A stretch of 9,793 nt of DNA from Demequinaceae bacterium UBA4004 (GTDB lineage: Bacteria > Actinomycetota > Actinomycetes > Actinomycetales > Demequinaceae), in contig DGBM01000316.1 in NCBI GenBank assembly GCA_002384765.1, forward strand, positions 749 to 10,541. The letters run 5' to 3'. Made by a program: the position numbers and the translations under genes. The notes below the pieces were generated by a model. It was not told the origin of the DNA. It did not search any database and was given only the letters and a program-made list of their open reading frames with translations. Below are positions 1-6,046 of this stretch, one piece after another. Each line of letters starts with the position of its first letter. The first letter of the stretch is position 1.

Positions 1-636
1 GTGCACGTTGCCGAAGGTGAGGGCCGTCAAGTAGCGGCCCTTCTCGCCAAGGCCCAGGGCCTCGACGGTCTTCAGTCCGTCCTCCGCCGTGGTGTACAGC
101 TTGTCGTTGACCTCGGCGGCGTGACCATCCTCTTCGCCACCGACCACGCCGATCTCGATTTCAAGCACGATGTTTGCGGCCTGCGCGAGCTCGAGGAGCT
201 CGGCAGCCATCGTGAGGTTGTCGTCCATCGGCACGGACGAGCCGTCCCACATGTGCGACTGGAAGATCGGCAGGCCGCCAGCCTTGACGCGCTCGGTGGA
301 GGCGGCGAGCAGCGGGCGCATCCACGAGTCCACGTACTGGGCGTGGCAGTGGTCGGTGTGCAAGGCGATTGTGACCCCGTAGGAGTCTGCCACCTCGCGG
401 GCGTACGCGGCGAGGGCGAGGGATCCCACCACCGGATCCTTCACCGTGGAACCGGAGGCGTACTGCCCACCACCGACGGAAACCTGGATGATGCCGTCAG
501 ACTCGGCCTCCGCGAAGCCCTGGATGGCTGCGGTGATGGTCGAGGACGACGTGATGTTGATCGCCGGGAAGGCATAAGAGCCCGCCTTGGCGGCGTCGAG
601 CATCGCGTTGTAGGACTCGGGTGTGGCGAGGGCCAT
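1..636 (-). CDS. fba: Class II fructose-bisphosphate aldolase, N-terminal 212 residues (truncated by window edge)
   Basis: Zinc-dependent aldolase that reversibly cleaves fructose 1,6-bisphosphate to glyceraldehyde 3-phosphate and dihydroxyacetone phosphate in cytosolic glycolysis and gluconeogenesis. The reading frame is open from the ATG at 636 to the left edge. Visible family motifs are FPAINITSSS (residues 23-32), HTDHC (93-97, holding the catalytic Asp95 and zinc ligand His96), FQSHMWDGSS (125-134), EIEIGVVGGEEDG (159-171, zinc ligand and active-site loop glutamates) and TFGNVH (207-212, the next zinc-ligand histidine). Family members are about 340 residues, so roughly the last third lies outside. 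The ATG is preceded by a clear Shine-Dalgarno, CAGGAGAG, 4 nt away. It lies 52 bp downstream of the TrmH-family gene on the same strand, so the two may be co-transcribed. Nothing unusual in composition. Confidence 0.97.
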   Translation of the reverse strand, partial: MALATPESYNAMLDAAKAGSYAFPAINITSSSTITAAIQGFAEAESDGIIQVSVGGGQYASGSTVKDPVVGSLALAAYAREVADSYGVTIALHTDHCHAQYVDSWMRPLLAASTERVKAGGLPIFQSHMWDGSSVPMDDNLTMAAELLELAQAANIVLEIEIGVVGGEEDGHAAEVNDKLYTTAEDGLKTVEALGLGEKGRYLTALTFGNVH

Positions 637-640
637 GCGT

Positions 641-648
641 CTCTCCTG
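641..648 (-). promoter_or_regulatory. Ribosome binding site of fba
   Basis: On the minus strand CAGGAGAG sits 4 nt upstream of the ATG at 636. It fixes the aldolase start and shows that fba is translated from a leader or from a transcript arriving from the upstream gene. Confidence 0.75.
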
Positions 649-688
649 AAAATCGTCAAATGATGGAAGCGAACCGTCTCCTATTGTG

Positions 689-1429
689 TCAGAAACCCCG
701 CCCTTGCGCCGGTGGCCTTAGGTCCCGCGCATCACTCGACGCGACCTCAGGGTGGCCCGCCGCCACGTCACCGTGCTGGCGCACCCACTCGTGCATCGCG
801 ATCGCGGCCGCGGCGCCCGCATTGATCGACCGCGTCGAGCCGTACTGAGCGATCGCAAGCGTGGCATCGGCGGCCCCGCGCACCGCATCGGACAGGCCGA
901 CGCTTTCCTGGCCAAAGACCAGCACGCATTCGCGCGGCAGCGCGTACGTCTCCAGGGGCACCGATCCGGGCAGGTTGTCGATGCCGATGACCGGCAGGCC
1001 CTGCCCCGCGGCCCACAGCGCGAAGCCCTCAACGGTGGCGTGATGGCGCACGTGCTGATAGCGGTCCGTCACCATCGCGCCACGCCGGTTCCAACGGCGG
1101 TTGCCCACAATGTGCACCTCACGCGCGAGAAACGCGTTCGCGGTGCGCACCACGGAGCCGATGTTGAAGTCGTGCTGCCAGTTCTCAATCGCCACGTGGA
1201 ACGGGTGCCGGCGAGCGTCCAGGTCGGCGACGATCGCATCGTGCCGCCAGTAGCGGTAGCGGTCCACAACGTTACGGCGGTCGCCATCGCGCAGCAGGTC
1301 CCGGTCGAAGTGCGCGTCCATGGGCAATTCGCCCTCCCACGGCCCGACGCCGTGGCCGGGGGCCGCGTCCGCCTCGACGGGCAGGCCCGACGTCGCGCCG
1401 GAACTCGGAGGCGTGCCGATGCTGGTCAT
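689..1429 (-). CDS. TrmH/SpoU-family RNA 2'-O-methyltransferase
   Basis: A SPOUT-class (alpha/beta knot) methyltransferase, expected to transfer a methyl group from S-adenosylmethionine to a ribose 2'-OH in tRNA or rRNA. The target cannot be told from sequence. All three SpoU motifs are visible in the 246 residues: motif 1 FNIGSVVRTANAF (88-100, Asn89 and Arg95), motif 2 LVFGQESVGLS (170-180, Glu175) and motif 3 STRSINAGAAAAIAMHEW (198-215, Ser201, Asn203). The N-terminal part (GVGPWEGELP, 27-36; DGDRRNVVDRYRYWR, 48-62) resembles actinobacterial members. That supports the ATG at 1429 rather than the internal Met37 (codon ending at 1321). There is no Shine-Dalgarno at 1429, but an AACAAT hexamer ends 6 nt before it, so the mRNA may be leaderless. 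The C-terminal 25 residues are non-conserved tail. Divergent from dedA across 91 bp; fba follows downstream. Confidence 0.92.
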   Translation of the reverse strand: MTSIGTPPSSGATSGLPVEADAAPGHGVGPWEGELPMDAHFDRDLLRDGDRRNVVDRYRYWRHDAIVADLDARRHPFHVAIENWQHDFNIGSVVRTANAFLAREVHIVGNRRWNRRGAMVTDRYQHVRHHATVEGFALWAAGQGLPVIGIDNLPGSVPLETYALPRECVLVFGQESVGLSDAVRGAADATLAIAQYGSTRSINAGAAAAIAMHEWVRQHGDVAAGHPEVASSDARDLRPPAQGRGF

Positions 1430-1435
1430 GTCGCC

Positions 1436-1441
1436 ATTGTT
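1436..1441 (-). promoter_or_regulatory. Weak candidate -10 element for the TrmH-family gene
   Basis: AACAAT on the minus strand matches four of six positions of TATAAT and ends 6 nt before the ATG at 1429. The same spacing is seen at stronger sites before dedA and the SDR gene. No convincing -35 was found. Confidence 0.35.
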
Positions 1442-1508
1442 CCAGGCAGCAGGGCGCGTCGGTCTTCAGAGATTCCGCAGAAATGGCCCGTTCCCCGCTC
1501 GCGCCGCG

Positions 1509-1514
1509 TAGCCT
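1509..1514 (+). promoter_or_regulatory. Candidate -10 element of a leaderless dedA transcript
   Basis: TAGCCT (TAnnnT class) ends exactly 6 nt before the GTG at 1521, placing the expected transcription start on or next to the start codon. The core, CGCGTAGCCT at 1505-1514, is identical to the one before the SDR gene (5177-5186, minus strand). No -35 consensus is visible. Confidence 0.55.
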
Positions 1515-1520
1515 AGGCGA

Positions 1521-2198
1521 GTGCTGCACTCTCTGGTTCCCATGATCGGCCCCGACTGGCTCAACCCCGACACCCTCATCAACGGCTTCATCGACCGGTA
1601 TGGCGTGTGGGCCCTCGCGGGCATCTGCCTCATCATCGTCATCGAGACGGGCCTTCTGTTTCCCTTCCTGCCGGGCGATTCGTTGCTCTTCACGGCCGGG
1701 CTGTTTACGGGCACGGGGCAGATTGACCTGCCGATCTGGGCGGTCGCCGGCATCATCGGCCTCGCGGCATTCGTCGGCCCGCAGTCCGGGTACTGGATTG
1801 GGCGCGTCACGGGCCCGAAGATCTTCAACCGGCCGGACTCGCGGTTCTTCAAGCAGGCCTACGTGGATCGCACCCACGCGTTCTTCGAACGGTTCGGCGG
1901 CCGCGCGATCGTGCTGGCGCAATTCGTGCCGTTCGTGCGCACCTACATCCCCGTGGCCGCGGGCGTGGGCAAGATGCCCTACTCCCGCTTTGTGCGCTTC
2001 AACGTGATCGGCGCGCTGGCGTGGGGCATTGGCGTCACCATGCTCGGCTACTGGCTGGGTCGCTTCGATGTGGTCAAGAACAACATCGAAGTGGCCCTGA
2101 TGCTGGTGGTCGCGGTGTCGCTGATCCCGATCGCCGTCGAGTGGCTCAAGCACCGCATCGACGCGCGCCACGCAATCCGCGTGGCCGAAACCGACTAA
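1521..2198 (+). CDS. DedA-family integral membrane protein
   Basis: DedA/SNARE-associated (VTT domain) membrane proteins of about 200-225 residues are linked to membrane lipid (undecaprenyl phosphate or phospholipid) flipping and proton-dependent homeostasis. The substrate of this one is unknown. Seen in the 225-residue product: an N-terminal amphipathic stretch, then ETGLLFPFLPGDSLLF (42-57, with the conserved Glu42 and Asp53), GPQSGYWIGR (86-95), FFERFGGRAIVLAQFVPFVRT (start 121) and hydrophobic segments near 29-46, 55-62, 72-90, 130-148, 162-178 and 190-205. The first arginine of the usual RFxPxxR motif is Gln134, while Arg140 is kept. I chose GTG 1521 because a TAnnnT hexamer lies 6 nt upstream, as in a leaderless gene. 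The in-frame ATG at 1542 (Met8) is the alternative. Converges with lemA, 19 bp between the stops. Confidence 0.93.
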   Translation: MLHSLVPMIGPDWLNPDTLINGFIDRYGVWALAGICLIIVIETGLLFPFLPGDSLLFTAGLFTGTGQIDLPIWAVAGIIGLAAFVGPQSGYWIGRVTGPKIFNRPDSRFFKQAYVDRTHAFFERFGGRAIVLAQFVPFVRTYIPVAAGVGKMPYSRFVRFNVIGALAWGIGVTMLGYWLGRFDVVKNNIEVALMLVVAVSLIPIAVEWLKHRIDARHAIRVAETD

Positions 2199-2217
2199 CG
2201 GCGCCGCAAGACTCTGA

Positions 2218-2787
2218 TCAGAACTGGACGTTCGGCGCCTGGCGGGCCGCCGGGTCGTCGGTCTCAAAGTAGTCGGCGCGCCGGAAGCCGAACATCCCCG
2301 CCACGATGTTGCCGGGGAACACCTCAATCTTAGTGTTGAGCTCCCGCACATTGGCGTTGTAGAACCGTCGCCCCGCCGCAACGCGGTCCTCGGTGTTCGT
2401 CAACTCCTGCTGCAACTGCTGGAAGTTCACATTCGCCTTGAGATCCGGGTACGCCTCTGCCACGGCGAACAGCCGGCCAAGCGCCTGGGTCAGCACGTTC
2501 TCCTGCTGAGCCTGCTCAGCGACCGACGATCCGGGAGAGGCCGCCATGTTGCGCGCACGCGTGACCTCTTCGAAGGTCCCCTTCTCATGTGCGGCGTAGC
2601 CCTTGACCGTTTCTACCAAGTTGGGAATCAGGTCGTGCCGACGCTGGAGCTCCACGTCGATCTGGCGCCACGCCTCCTGCACCAGGTTCCGCAAACGGAT
2701 CAGGCCGTTGTAGATGCCCACCGCCCACAACACGAGTACGACGATCAAACCCACCAACACAAGGACGGCAGTCAATCCGGCAGTCAC
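2218..2787 (-). CDS. lemA: LemA-family protein
   Basis: LemA proteins are membrane-anchored, mostly helical bacterial proteins of about 185-200 residues with the bulk outside or under the membrane. Their molecular role is not established. The 189-residue product has one N-terminal membrane helix (about 4-26) and the classic core: YNGLIRLRNLVQEAW (26-40), IDVELQRRHDLIPNLVETVK (43-62), GYAAHEKGTFEEVTRAR (63-79), EAYPDLKANVNFQQLQQEL (111-129) and a RRFYNANVRELNTKIEVFPG stretch (140-159), ending in the usual MFGFRRADYF. The start is GTG at 2787 with a strong Shine-Dalgarno, GAAGGAG, 5 nt upstream. It lies 32 bp downstream of the DUF3137-like gene on the same strand. LemA genes are often next to DUF3137 membrane proteins, which suggests a shared function. 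Confidence 0.95.
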   Translation of the reverse strand: MTAGLTAVLVLVGLIVVLVLWAVGIYNGLIRLRNLVQEAWRQIDVELQRRHDLIPNLVETVKGYAAHEKGTFEEVTRARNMAASPGSSVAEQAQQENVLTQALGRLFAVAEAYPDLKANVNFQQLQQELTNTEDRVAAGRRFYNANVRELNTKIEVFPGNIVAGMFGFRRADYFETDDPAARQAPNVQF

Positions 2788-2792
2788 GAGAA

Positions 2793-2799
2793 CTCCTTC
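2793..2799 (-). promoter_or_regulatory. Ribosome binding site of lemA
   Basis: GAAGGAG on the minus strand, 5 nt before the GTG at 2787. It decides in favour of this GTG start. Confidence 0.8.
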
Positions 2800-2819
2800 A
2801 GTTCGTTATGTCGCTGATG

Positions 2820-3782
2820 CTATCGGCCGGGAGGGTCGGACGCGAGGCGACCATCGTCATCCGGGGATGAATCGTGAGTGCCGGTGAAGCGACGATCGAC
2901 ACCGCGCCGCCGGGGGCGCGACAGGTGGCGTTCATCCGCAGTCCGCATGTCCGGCCGGTATCCGCCGGTCAACGCACCCGGCGTCGTCATCGACGGCAAT
3001 GGCCCCGGGGAGTTGGCGAAACGTCCGTGATCTTCCACCGTGTGGCGAGGCAAGTACTGGGCCACGGCGATCAGGCCCCCGAGCCGGGAAGCCAACGACG
3101 CGATCCCTTCGCCCTCCCGATCGATCCTCACCGCCAGCCCACGCTCGAACAGCATCGGCGCGCGTGGTGTCAACGCGTCGAGACGCTCAAGCACACGGGG
3201 GCCGAGCATGTCGTGCGCAATGCGGGGGTCGCTGCAGAGCACCCGCCAGTTGCGGTTGAAGGATGCCGATTCGAAGTCGCGATCCGCGCCGCCAAGGATC
3301 TTGGATATGGCTGAGGAGAGCCCCTCTGGGATGAGCATCAGCCGCGGCAGTTCGTCAGCCAGGCGCACCACGGCCACGCGATGGCGGCTGCTCAGGGTCA
3401 GATCGTCATCGATCCGTACGCGCCATTCGAAGGTGCCGTCATAGCACTCGAATCCGCGAAACTGGCCCTTGATGACATCCACGTACCTGGTATCCGTGGC
3501 GTTGAACGGCGGCGGTGACAGCGGGGCCAGCAGGCCGGTCAGGTGTTCATGGAAGGTCCAGCCATGTATCGCCGCGAATGCCTGGGCCTCTCGACGACGC
3601 CTGCCAGCGAGCGCGCTGTCCGCAAAGAACGAGCCCGCCACCGTCACGGCACCCAGCACCGTCACGACCGCCATGAACGGCGTGCCATAGCCCACGTACA
3701 GGGCAAGCCCGCCAATGCCCAGCAGCGCCGCGCCGAGGAAACGCAGGAAATTGCGCGGCGACATCAACTGGGCGAGCCACAT
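2820..3782 (-). CDS. DUF3137-like membrane protein paired with lemA
   Basis: The function is unknown. The 320-residue product has two hydrophobic segments near the N-terminus (about 11-31 and 34-56), a basic RRRR turn at 61-64 and a soluble domain of about 65-245. The stretch ESASFNRNWRVLCSDPRIAH (171-190) followed by a DMLGPRVLERLDAL-type segment resembles the FN...V...D...A...L.P pattern of DUF3137 proteins. The family name is from memory of that pattern and of the lemA neighbourhood, so it is moderate. Residues after about 250 look disordered and become very basic (SRPRRRGVDRRF, 288-299), then acidic (SSPDDD). The ATG at 3782 has GGAG 6 nt upstream, inside the last codons of pyrE, and only 3 bp separate it from the pyrE stop, so translation is probably coupled. 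lemA follows 32 bp downstream. Confidence 0.8.
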   Translation of the reverse strand: MWLAQLMSPRNFLRFLGAALLGIGGLALYVGYGTPFMAVVTVLGAVTVAGSFFADSALAGRRRREAQAFAAIHGWTFHEHLTGLLAPLSPPPFNATDTRYVDVIKGQFRGFECYDGTFEWRVRIDDDLTLSSRHRVAVVRLADELPRLMLIPEGLSSAISKILGGADRDFESASFNRNWRVLCSDPRIAHDMLGPRVLERLDALTPRAPMLFERGLAVRIDREGEGIASLASRLGGLIAVAQYLPRHTVEDHGRFANSPGPLPSMTTPGALTGGYRPDMRTADERHLSRPRRRGVDRRFTGTHDSSPDDDGRLASDPPGR

Positions 3783-3785
3783 GAA

Positions 3786-4352
3786 CTACTCCAGGCCGAG
3801 GTCGGCAAGCCCAAAGAGCGAAAGGTACGGTAGCCCGGCGGCCTCGATCTTCTCGCGGGCGCCCGTGTCCCGGTCCACGATGACGGCCACCGCCACCACG
3901 ATGGCCCCGGCCTCCCTCAGCGCCTCGACGGCGGTCAGGACCGAACCGCCTGTGGTGGAGGTGTCTTCCACCGCCACCACCCGCCGTCCGGCTACGTCCG
4001 GGCCCTCGATGCGTCGCTGCATGCCGTGCGACTTGGATTCCTTGCGGACCACGAAAGCGTCGAGTTCCAGCCCTCGCGACGCGGCAGCGTGGAGCAAAGC
4101 GCCCGCGACGGGGTCCGCGCCAAGCGTCAGCCCGCCCACGGCGTCAACATCGGCAGGGCCCCAGCCCGCTTCCTCCAAGGCGTCGAGCAGCAGATGCCCG
4201 ATGAGCGGCGCGGCGGCATGGTGCAGGGTCACCCGGCGCAGGTCGACGTAGTAGTCCGCGTCCTTGCCGGAGGCCAGCGTGACTTTGCCGCGGACGACGG
4301 CCAGGGACGTGATGAGGTCGCGCAACTGCTCGCGCGGAGTGGGCAGGCTCAT
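3786..4352 (-). CDS. pyrE: Orotate phosphoribosyltransferase
   Basis: Converts orotate and phosphoribosyl pyrophosphate to orotidine 5'-monophosphate and pyrophosphate, the fifth step of de novo pyrimidine synthesis, in the cytosol. The 188-residue product is of normal length. Seen: LASGKDADYYVDLRRVTLHH (26-45), VGGLTLGADPVAGAL (72-86), FVVRKESKSHG (100-110, the catalytic-loop Arg/Lys/Lys/His residues) and the PRPP-binding motif VVAVEDTSTTGGS (125-137, with Glu129-Asp130). The open frame continues 31 codons further upstream, but the ATG at 4352 starts at the usual place for the family. It has a TACGCT hexamer ending 7 nt upstream and no Shine-Dalgarno, so it is probably leaderless with its own promoter inside the 56-bp gap from the SDR gene. 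The DUF3137-like gene begins 3 bp after its stop. In actinobacteria pyrE is commonly found near a TrmH-type methyltransferase and fba, as here. Confidence 0.96.
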   Translation of the reverse strand: MSLPTPREQLRDLITSLAVVRGKVTLASGKDADYYVDLRRVTLHHAAAPLIGHLLLDALEEAGWGPADVDAVGGLTLGADPVAGALLHAAASRGLELDAFVVRKESKSHGMQRRIEGPDVAGRRVVAVEDTSTTGGSVLTAVEALREAGAIVVAVAVIVDRDTGAREKIEAAGLPYLSLFGLADLGLE

Positions 4353-4359
4353 GGCCGTC

Positions 4360-4365
4360 AGCGTA
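4360..4365 (-). promoter_or_regulatory. Candidate -10 element of a leaderless pyrE transcript
   Basis: TACGCT (TAnnnT) on the minus strand ends 7 nt before the ATG at 4352. Its left flank CCGGTAC is also found before xthA. No -35 consensus was recognised. Confidence 0.5.
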
Positions 4366-4408
4366 CCGGCGGGCGGGCCAACGCGTGGAGACCGACGTGG
4401 GCTCTTGG

Positions 4409-5170
4409 CTAACCGCGCCTGCGGCTGGTGATGGCCCGCACCCACGTGCGCGGCAACACCCGGACCACGCCGGTCATCGTTCCGTAGCGCAAGGAAGGGG
4501 TGACGAGCACCTGCTTGCGTCGCACTCCCGCGAGCGCGGAACGGACCACATGCTCTGGTTCGAGCCAGGCCATCTCCGGCAATTCGTCGTACGCGTCATC
4601 GTCTGCGCGCTCGTGGAACTCGGTGTGCGTCAGGCCCGGCAGCACCGCCGTGGCGCTGACCCCGGTTCCCTTCAACTGGCCGGCCAGTCCCTCGGTGAAC
4701 GACGTCACCCACGCCTTGTGCGCCGCATAGCTGCCGCTGCCAAGCCAACTCGCGATCGACGACACGTTCAAAATCGCGCCGTGACCTCGTGCGGTCATCG
4801 CCCGGGCCGCCGCGTGCGAGAGGATCAGCACGGCACGCACCATGACGTCGAGCGCCGCCACCTCTTCCTCCACGGTGGTCTCCAGGAAGCCCGCCCTGAG
4901 CCCGTGGCCCGCGTTATTGACCAGCAAATCGATGGGGCGGTCCGGGTCCGCGAGACGATCGGCAACCGCCTGCGTTCCCTCCGCAGTGGACAGGTCAGCC
5001 ACCAGAATCTCGGCATTCACTCCCGTGGCTCCTGCCAAGAGGTCCGCTGTCTCGCTGAGGCGATCCCGCGAGCGCGCCACCAGCACCACATCGCGTCCCG
5101 CCGCCGCAAGAGTCCATGCGAATTCCTCGCCAAGCCCCGAGCTTGCTCCCGTAATCAATGCTGTAGCCAC
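4409..5170 (-). CDS. Short-chain dehydrogenase/reductase (classical SDR)
   Basis: An NAD(P)-dependent oxidoreductase of the classical SDR family, 253 residues, cytosolic. The substrate cannot be predicted. Seen: the nucleotide-binding glycine motif TGASSGLG (7-14); Arg33 after the second strand, which favours NADP(H); Asp59 in VADL; NNAG (85-88); catalytic Ser at NVSS (135-138); and YAAHK (148-152), giving the Tyr-Lys pair. The PGLTHTEFHE stretch (178-187) resembles the substrate-loop region of a subgroup common in actinobacteria. The fourth member of the usual Asn-Ser-Tyr-Lys tetrad appears to be Met110 (LDVMVRAV) instead of Asn. The start is GTG at 5170, without a Shine-Dalgarno but with TAGCCT 6 nt upstream. 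Divergent from xthA across 39 bp; pyrE follows 56 bp downstream and may be partly read through from it. Confidence 0.93.
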   Translation of the reverse strand: MATALITGASSGLGEEFAWTLAAAGRDVVLVARSRDRLSETADLLAGATGVNAEILVADLSTAEGTQAVADRLADPDRPIDLLVNNAGHGLRAGFLETTVEEEVAALDVMVRAVLILSHAAARAMTARGHGAILNVSSIASWLGSGSYAAHKAWVTSFTEGLAGQLKGTGVSATAVLPGLTHTEFHERADDDAYDELPEMAWLEPEHVVRSALAGVRRKQVLVTPSLRYGTMTGVVRVLPRTWVRAITSRRRG

Positions 5171-5176
5171 CGTCCC

Positions 5177-5182
5177 AGGCTA
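5177..5182 (-). promoter_or_regulatory. Candidate -10 element of a leaderless SDR transcript
   Basis: TAGCCT on the minus strand ends 6 nt before the GTG at 5170. The ten bases CGCGTAGCCT (5177-5186) repeat those before dedA at 1505-1514. It lies only 15 bp from the opposing xthA element, so the two promoters would overlap. Confidence 0.55.
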
Positions 5183-5197
5183 CGCGTGCCGCCCCGG

Positions 5198-5203
5198 TAC
5201 CGT
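5198..5203 (+). promoter_or_regulatory. Candidate -10 element of a leaderless xthA transcript
   Basis: TACCGT (TAnnnT) ends 6 nt before the ATG at 5210, so transcription would begin at the start codon. There is no Shine-Dalgarno in the 39-bp divergent gap, which supports a leaderless message. No -35 match stands out. Confidence 0.55.
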
Positions 5204-5209
5204 GGTCCC

Positions 5210-6046
5210 ATGCGCCTCGCCACGTGGAATGTGAACTCGATCCGGGCCCGCGTCGACCGCGTGGTCGACTACCTGGAACGGGCCGACATCGACGTGCTGT
5301 TGATCCAAGAGACCAAGTGCAAGCCCGAGCAATTGCCGCTCGCGCCGTTCGCACAGGCGGGCTACGACGTGATTGCTCACGGGCTCAATCAGTGGAACGG
5401 CGTCGCCATCGCGTCGCGCATGGGCATCGCGGATGTCGAGACGTCGTTTGCTAACCAACCCGCCTTCAGCAAGCCCGGCGCGGATCCGGTGGTGGAGGCG
5501 CGCGCCATCGGTGCCACCTGCGGGCCCTTGCGCGTGTGGAGCGTGTACGTCCCCAATGGGCGCGGACTCGATGATCCCCACTACGCGTACAAGCGCGCCT
5601 TTCTGGCGCGTCTCGCCGATGCTGCGGGCACGTGGGCGGGACAGCCGGTGGCGATCGGCGGCGACTTCAACGTGGCGCCCACTCCCACCGACATTTGGGA
5701 CGAGGCCGACGCTGAGGCTCCGACGCACGTGACCCAAGAGATTCGAGAGGACCTGGTCCGGCTGGAGCACGCGGGCTTCGCCGAGTTGTCCAGGAGATTC
5801 GTTCCGGACGAGCGCCGCTACACGTTCTGGGACTACAAGCAGTTGCGTTTCCCCAGAAACGAGGGCATGCGGATCGACTTCCTCTACGCCTCGGCAGCGG
5901 CGGCCGCGGCGGCAACCGGAGCCGCCATCGAGCGCGACGAACGCAAGGGCAAGGGTGCGTCCGACCACGTGCCCGTGGTGGTCGACTTCGATCCGGATCG
6001 ACTGGGCATCACCGGAGGCACCGTGATCAGCTCGCCACGGCGTTAG
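5210..6046 (+). CDS. xthA: Exonuclease III-family AP endonuclease
   Basis: A metal-dependent exodeoxyribonuclease III/AP endonuclease that incises DNA at abasic sites and removes 3'-blocking groups in base excision repair. The 278-residue product is close to the E. coli enzyme (268). Endonuclease/exonuclease/phosphatase motifs in order: WNVNSIRAR (6-14, Asn7), IQETK (32-36, Glu34), NGVAIASR (63-70), YVPNGR (113-118, Tyr113), GGDFNVAP (150-157, Asp151, Asn153), FWDYK (206-210), RIDF (221-224, Asp223) and GASDHVPVVVDF (249-260, Asp252, His253). All catalytic residues are present. A short poly-Ala stretch at 229-235 precedes a RKGKGASDH segment typical of actinobacterial copies. I chose the ATG at 5210 because homology starts there and a TACCGT hexamer lies 6 nt upstream. 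The long open frame before it overlaps the SDR gene and is not coding. The stop overlaps the oppositely oriented gene by 4 bp. Confidence 0.95.
   Translation: MRLATWNVNSIRARVDRVVDYLERADIDVLLIQETKCKPEQLPLAPFAQAGYDVIAHGLNQWNGVAIASRMGIADVETSFANQPAFSKPGADPVVEARAIGATCGPLRVWSVYVPNGRGLDDPHYAYKRAFLARLADAAGTWAGQPVAIGGDFNVAPTPTDIWDEADAEAPTHVTQEIREDLVRLEHAGFAELSRRFVPDERRYTFWDYKQLRFPRNEGMRIDFLYASAAAAAAATGAAIERDERKGKGASDHVPVVVDFDPDRLGITGGTVISSPRR

Noticed and set aside
1..663. Plus-strand open frame of 220 codons
   Set aside because: It is the antisense shadow of the aldolase gene, whose minus-strand frame carries every class II motif.
649..690. Separate promoter for fba in the gap after the TrmH gene
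   Set aside because: Only a poor CTGACA plus TTCCAT pair at 18 bp could be drawn. It is no better than chance, so fba may simply be read from upstream.
2199..2239. GGCGCC repeats and a TCTGATCAGA palindrome between dedA and lemA as a bidirectional terminator
   Set aside because: The stem would be only 6 bp with a 28-nt loop and no T-run, and the 10-bp palindrome overlaps the lemA stop. Too weak to annotate.
1272..2381. Minus-strand open frame of 369 codons antisense to dedA
   Set aside because: It overlaps the well-supported dedA on the other strand and parts of the lemA and TrmH genes. Its product is Arg/Asp/His-rich with no domain pattern, typical of a shadow in GC-rich DNA.
4385..5209. 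275-codon N-terminal extension of xthA
   Set aside because: Exonuclease III homology begins exactly at the ATG at 5210, and the extension runs antisense through the SDR gene.
5887..5925. GC-rich alanine-coding run in xthA as a repeat or frameshift
   Set aside because: The frame continues without a break into the RKGKGASDH motif, and the run lies in a variable loop of the family.
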